64,000 bases of DNA from Sphingobacteriia bacterium. GTDB lineage: Bacteria > Bacteroidota > Bacteroidia > Bacteroidales > UBA7960. Positions 60,071-64,000 of this stretch are shown here, piece after piece (within the stretch, counting starts at the first letter, position 1; each line of letters begins with the position of its first letter). The stretch covers positions 36,685 to 100,684 of the forward strand of contig JAABSE010000004.1 in assembly GCA_011390575.1 (NCBI GenBank). The letters are read 5' to 3'. A program made the position numbers and the translations under genes. Below the pieces are notes generated by a model, which searched no databases, was not told the origin of the DNA, and was given only the letters and a program-made list of their open reading frames with translations.

Positions 60071-60916
60071 ATGGAAAATGAAGACAAAAAGATGATGACC
60101 TCGCTGAAGCGGGCTGCTATTCTTTCGGGAACAGGCATGGGATTGCTGCTGGGATTGATAATGGGCCTTTCGGTTTCGGAAGTGGTAAAGGTGATAATGG
60201 GTTCCCTGACCGTTTTGCTGGGGGCTTTTCTGGGATTCGACAAGCGCAATTTCTCCGGGATGGATAAAGAAACTTACACCAAAGACAAAAACGAAACCCT
60301 GCTCACTTCGCTTCGTGCTGGTTGGTTTGGGTTGGCAGTAGTAACGGGTATACTGGTGGGAATGTGGATCAGAGCCCAGGAAGTATTTACTATTCCCATT
60401 GAAAAAAGAGTAGAGCAGTATACAAATGCAGGTTACGACAGCACTTATGCTTTAAAACTTGTTGCTTACGAGCGGCTGGGAATCAACCCCATCACGGGTG
60501 AAGCCGAAGAAATCACGATGCTTCAACGCAGCCATCAGTCCAATCTTTTCAGTGCCGAAGACATTAAAAGTCTCTGCAGCAATGTTGATCCGGACCTGTG
60601 GAACAACGACTGGGAAAAGGCAAAGCAAGAGATGCAGGAGCTTGGTGTCTCGTCATTAACGACATTGGTAACAGTAGCCGAGAACAATATCCCTGAAGAT
60701 GAGAGATTTGAATTTCTGGCTGCCCTTCGTTATATGGTTTGTATGATGCAGCGGCAGGAAACAGCCCTATGCAAAATGGGTGCTGATATTGATAAATGGC
60801 GGGATTTCAATGTTACCAAACCCCTTGCAGAGGAAGTAGAGAAATTGCCAGAAGCCAACCAGAAGAATATGATGAACGCGTTGTCAAAACTGGTTTGTCA
60901 ACTGGAAAATAAATAA
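60071..60916 (+). CDS. two-pass membrane protein with helical C-terminal domain
   Basis: The 281-residue protein has hydrophobic segments at about 12-58 (AILSGTGMGLLLGLIMGLSV and VIMGSLTVLLGAFLGF) and 85-100 (WFGLAVVTGILVGMWI). A mostly helical soluble domain of about 180 residues follows, with CSNVDPDLWNNDWEKAKQEM, LTTLVTVAENNIPEDERFEF and two Cys in the MVCMMQRQETALCKM stretch. I recognise no family. The serine-protease-like gene begins 24 bases after it on the same strand, so the two are probably co-expressed, and this protein could be its membrane anchor or substrate. Confidence 0.7.
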   Translation: MENEDKKMMTSLKRAAILSGTGMGLLLGLIMGLSVSEVVKVIMGSLTVLLGAFLGFDKRNFSGMDKETYTKDKNETLLTSLRAGWFGLAVVTGILVGMWIRAQEVFTIPIEKRVEQYTNAGYDSTYALKLVAYERLGINPITGEAEEITMLQRSHQSNLFSAEDIKSLCSNVDPDLWNNDWEKAKQEMQELGVSSLTTLVTVAENNIPEDERFEFLAALRYMVCMMQRQETALCKMGADIDKWRDFNVTKPLAEEVEKLPEANQKNMMNALSKLVCQLENK

Positions 60917-60940
60917 TGTATAACCTAAAACCCTTTACGA

Positions 60941-62407
60941 ATGAAAACAAAATTTTCAGCCATAGGCATTGCTTTGTTGATGTGCCTTCCAATCCTAAGA
61001 AGCATTGCACAAAGCAATGATCAGCGTGCTGCAAGGTCAGTGGTGAAAATTACCACCACAACCATGGCAAGAGATGAACGGGGAAGACCTGCAAAAAGGG
61101 TGGGTAACGGCACAGGTTTCAGCTGGAATGACTCAAAGCACATAGTAACGGCTCTGCATGTAATTGCAGGCGTGGAGGACAAAAACATCAGGGTTACCAA
61201 TCATGCGAATCAATCAAGTGGTGCCAAGGTGATTGGCGTATTCAAAGAAGCAGATCTTGCATTGCTTGAATTGACTATCGATTTGGGTCTGACACCCCTG
61301 GTTGTGGAAAAGGTGGATCCTAATTCCACTGATGAATATTATATCTGGGGATTCCCCCATGGAATATACCAGATGGCCGGCGATCACATCCGTTTTTCGC
61401 GCAGTATAGGGCCCGCCCCCACGCTCAACAGCCTGGTAAACAATACAGACTTTAAATTCACACTTCAAACGCAGGGTTATCCTCTTCCCGATGCACAGAT
61501 TTTGCGCGTGAGTTCAACCATCCAACCCGGTCATTCAGGTGCACCGATCATCAACAGGAACGGACGTGTTATCGGGGTGGCTGATGGGGGTCTGCGGTCG
61601 GGAACCGCACGTCTTAACTGGGCATTCCCTGCCAGTTTATATGTTCCCCGGCTGATCAACTCACGGGAAGTTCCTCCTGCATCTCCTTCCTTGCAGGCAA
61701 ACCTTTTCTCCAGCTATACCATCGTTCCCGAAGACGTGGATGAGGCAACCCAAAAAAGCATGGTGGAAGCAGAAGCCCGGAGTAACACCGTTGCCGGAGG
61801 AAATAAAGAGATATCAAAAATCTGGACCCTCAGTTATGATGAAATTCTGGCGACCATGGATGAGGAAGAACAGTATGAACTCAATGATATTGCCACGGAG
61901 TTCCAGGTCAATATGAACAATACGCGCTACGATGTTTATGAAGATTTCAACACCGGAGCTACCATTACCATTCCCTTTGGTGAAGAAATGGATTACGAGG
62001 ATGGTTGGTTTGTTACCTCCAATGCCAATCAAACATTGTTTTACTTTGCATCGGTATTTGATGCCGATAATTTCGAAAATGCTTTAGACAATGCTGAAAG
62101 TGTTTTTGCAGAAATACTGGAGCTGCCCTTTGTGGACCATCCTGATTTGTGGTACGAGGAGGAGGAGGATCCGGATGATTTTGAGATAGACGAATACGAT
62201 GAGTATGCCAGCTGGTATAGCACAAGATATTCTTATGATGAGGACTATCCCGATAAAATGCTCATTTTCAATGCAGAGATCGATCAGTCTGAATTGCTGG
62301 TAGTATTTCTTGTAGTCGATATGAATCAATTGGATGACCCCGAATACCTGCGTCAGTTTTTACAGTTTTCCATCGCATTAAATCTTGCAGATTTTGCAGG
62401 ATATTAG
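60941..62407 (+). CDS. exported trypsin-like (HtrA-type) serine protease
   Basis: The 488-residue protein has a signal peptide (MKTKFSAIGIALLMCLPILR, cleaved near SIAQ). The chymotrypsin-fold catalytic triad is complete: H73 in VTALHVIAG, D105 in KEADLALLELT and S199 in IQPGHSGAPIINRNGRVIGV. No PDZ domain is seen. Instead, from about residue 270 a domain of about 220 residues follows, with a strongly acidic stretch near its end (YEEEEDPDDFEIDEYDEYA). It probably cleaves envelope proteins in the periplasm. It is coupled to the membrane protein gene upstream. Confidence 0.88.
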   Translation: MKTKFSAIGIALLMCLPILRSIAQSNDQRAARSVVKITTTTMARDERGRPAKRVGNGTGFSWNDSKHIVTALHVIAGVEDKNIRVTNHANQSSGAKVIGVFKEADLALLELTIDLGLTPLVVEKVDPNSTDEYYIWGFPHGIYQMAGDHIRFSRSIGPAPTLNSLVNNTDFKFTLQTQGYPLPDAQILRVSSTIQPGHSGAPIINRNGRVIGVADGGLRSGTARLNWAFPASLYVPRLINSREVPPASPSLQANLFSSYTIVPEDVDEATQKSMVEAEARSNTVAGGNKEISKIWTLSYDEILATMDEEEQYELNDIATEFQVNMNNTRYDVYEDFNTGATITIPFGEEMDYEDGWFVTSNANQTLFYFASVFDADNFENALDNAESVFAEILELPFVDHPDLWYEEEEDPDDFEIDEYDEYASWYSTRYSYDEDYPDKMLIFNAEIDQSELLVVFLVVDMNQLDDPEYLRQFLQFSIALNLADFAGY

Positions 62408-62451
62408 CATTTCAGTCTTTACCATAAAGTTATTATGGATTTTTCCCATGT

Positions 62452-63219
62452 CTATCGCTCAGCCACTACGAGCATTTCAAAATCTTCGGTGGCTAGGGTA
62501 TCTTCCCGGGAAAAAGCCCCCAGTCGGGCTCCGAAAATTTCGATTTTGGTAAATCCAAGGGTCTTCAACAACCAGGTAATTTCGGTGGGTACATAATACC
62601 GCTCATTGCATTCCAACTCTTTTTCTACACCGTTATCATCCACAATTCTGGTAATGTTGTAATCTCTGAAAGTCATCAAATCAAAGTTCTTGCTGTCGTA
62701 AGTAGCATTGTCTTCCGTATGTCCTTCGGCATGAAAATCATTGATAGAATGAAACAAGGGAAACAACCCGTTCAGCGTTGTAAAGATAAATTTCGAGTGG
62801 ACCTTAAGTGATTTGGCTACATTTTTAAGAATTTCAAAATTCATTTCGTCGGTTTCCATCAGAGGGAAACCACCCTCACACATCATGATAGCCACATCAA
62901 ACTGATCTTCATACGGTAAATCTCGTGCATCGTGTTTTACAAAATCAATCTGCAACCCTTTCTGCCGGGCTTTTTCCCTGGCTTTACCGAGCAAAGATTC
63001 CGACAAGTCAATGCCTGTAACGGAGTAGCCTCTTTGGGTTAATTCTATGGAATGGCGGCCGGTACCGCATCCGATATCGATAATCTTCAGTTGTTTGTTG
63101 TGATGGATTTCCTGCTCAATAAAATCACATTCACCCATGGTTCCCTGCGTGAAACTTTCGTCATCATACTTTTGCGCATAATTTTCGAATAAGGTTTCGT
63201 ACCATTGCTTCTTCTTCAT
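62452..63219 (-). CDS. class I SAM-dependent methyltransferase
   Basis: The 255-residue protein has a canonical Rossmann fold with motif I LKIIDIGCGTGRHSIELTQR, an Asp at the end of strand 2 (VTGIDLSESLLG), the adenine-binding FVKHDARDLPYEDQFDVAIM and post-motif segments up to FIFTTLNGLFPLF. The C-terminal region from about residue 165 is substrate-specific and not recognisable. It may methylate a small molecule. It is downstream of trpF on the minus strand with a 55-base gap. Confidence 0.88.
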   Translation of the reverse strand: MKKKQWYETLFENYAQKYDDESFTQGTMGECDFIEQEIHHNKQLKIIDIGCGTGRHSIELTQRGYSVTGIDLSESLLGKAREKARQKGLQIDFVKHDARDLPYEDQFDVAIMMCEGGFPLMETDEMNFEILKNVAKSLKVHSKFIFTTLNGLFPLFHSINDFHAEGHTEDNATYDSKNFDLMTFRDYNITRIVDDNGVEKELECNERYYVPTEITWLLKTLGFTKIEIFGARLGAFSREDTLATEDFEMLVVAER

Positions 63220-63274
63220 GTTATTTTCTCCTATGATTTTTATAGCGTTATTTGCTCTCTTCTGGTTTGATATA

Positions 63275-63925
63275 CTAATCCATGGCTTTGAAAAATTCCA
63301 TCAGTTTTATTTTGTCAAGTCTCCCATCAGTGCGCACACTACTGCAAAGATCGATTCCAAAGGGACTGACTGTTTCAATAGCCTGTTGAACATTGTCCTT
63401 ATTTAATCCTCCGGCAAGAAACAACGGAATGGGAATGGATTTTCTGATTTCCCTGCTTAACTCCCAGTTATGGGTTCTTCCTGTACCCCCTAGTTCTTTA
63501 ACGGATAATTTCGGGTTTCCGCTGTCCAGTAAAATTGCATCAACAAATGCAGAAACTTCAATGGCTTCTTTAACAGAGTCCTCGTCAATAACGTGAATAA
63601 CCTGCACCAGTTTTACATGGGGCAATGCGGCACGAATAATTTCGTATTCCCGTTTTTCCAATTCATCTACTATCTGGATGGTGGTGGTGTAAACTCTTCT
63701 GTAGTGCGAAATAATGGCTTGTGACCGGGTTTCACTTGTGAGCAGGAAAGTGGAAATGGGGGGCGGAACTGTCTTCGCAATCTGATGAATAAGTTCATCT
63801 CCGATAACACCCGGTCCGCTTGGCATATGTCCAACCAACCCTAAGGCAGAAGCACCGTGTTCAATGGCCATTCTTGCTTCGTCAGTTCTGCTTATACAAC
63901 AGATTTTTACTCTTGGTCTTGTCAT
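63275..63925 (-). CDS. phosphoribosylanthranilate isomerase-like protein (TrpF family)
   Basis: The 216-residue TIM-barrel protein begins VKICCISRTDEARMAIEHGA, matching the KICG(I/L)(T/K) start of TrpF, with the general-base Cys kept (Gly after it replaced by Cys). The second catalytic residue Asp is in DAILLDSGNPKLS, followed by LGGTGRTHNWEL and the phosphate loop FLAGGLNKDNVQQAIE. TrpF converts phosphoribosylanthranilate to the carboxyphenylamino ribulose compound in tryptophan synthesis. No other trp gene is near, so it could be an orphan TrpF or a relative with another substrate. Confidence 0.8.
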   Translation of the reverse strand: MTRPRVKICCISRTDEARMAIEHGASALGLVGHMPSGPGVIGDELIHQIAKTVPPPISTFLLTSETRSQAIISHYRRVYTTTIQIVDELEKREYEIIRAALPHVKLVQVIHVIDEDSVKEAIEVSAFVDAILLDSGNPKLSVKELGGTGRTHNWELSREIRKSIPIPLFLAGGLNKDNVQQAIETVSPFGIDLCSSVRTDGRLDKIKLMEFFKAMD

Positions 63926-64000
63926 ATCTTGTCAAATTGTGTTGCTCAGGAAACATTATATGCATAACCATCCTGCCTGTTAAACTTTCAAAACATACTT

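Overview
The window reads as chromosomal DNA of a Bacteroidota bacterium, probably Bacteroidales or a Marinilabiliales-like relative. The order is inferred from gene content only. Supporting signs are the TAnnTTTG minus-7 promoter element with an upstream TTG/TTTG before many genes (surE, trmD, rplS, rpmH and the tRNA-Tyr/Gly pair), families frequent in that phylum (DUF4834, DUF4783, BACON-like lipoproteins, PorT-like barrels, a LytS/LytTR pair, a stand-alone MnmD), and lipid A synthesis (lpxB), which implies a Gram-negative envelope.

Layout. 1-8 kb: end of a DUF502 protein, surE, lpxB, a ComEC-like protein, a DoxX-like protein, a TPR protein, a glucosaminidase with two LysM domains (minus strand), rsmG. 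8-13 kb: pepD, arfB, a TPR sensor kinase, tRNA-Tyr and tRNA-Gly. 13-15.3 kb: a four-gene minus-strand operon (DUF1801, SAM methyltransferase, mnmD, NUDIX). 15.5-24 kb: patatin, DUF2237, sirtuin, SpoU methyltransferase, trmD, a barrel protein, rplS, fused ftcD, a D-threonine-aldolase-like enzyme, rpmH. 24-31 kb: DUF4834, a YfhO-like giant membrane protein, a glycosyltransferase, an M50-like membrane protease and a repeat-built membrane protein.

31-35 kb is an AT-rich, decaying accessory stretch. It holds a broken tyrosine-recombinase C-terminus, two small exported proteins, a NYN-domain protein divergent from a probable 60-nt structured RNA, gene scraps, tRNA-Val(GAC) and a degraded tRNA copy. 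35-39 kb is an acyl-CoA carboxylase operon (biotin carboxylase, biotin carrier, carboxyltransferase) interrupted by a GxxExxY gene that lies inside long inverted repeats. 39-49 kb: a thioredoxin/thioredoxin reductase fusion, a REP/MITE-like palindromic element, rlmH, DUF4783, an SLC13-type transporter with an MscS channel, an acyl-CoA synthetase and queA. 49-54.4 kb: three tandem paralogous lipoproteins with signs of recent gene conversion. 55-64 kb: GNAT, a LytTR two-component pair, barrel proteins, a membrane protein paired with a trypsin-like protease, a SAM methyltransferase and a stand-alone TrpF.

Most of the window is ordinary housekeeping. The best candidates for something undescribed are the NYN gene with its divergent structured RNA, the inverted-repeat-bounded GxxExxY cassette in the carboxylase operon, the two families of small palindromic repeats, and the tandem lipoprotein cluster. 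All calls come from reading the sequence. No database search was run.
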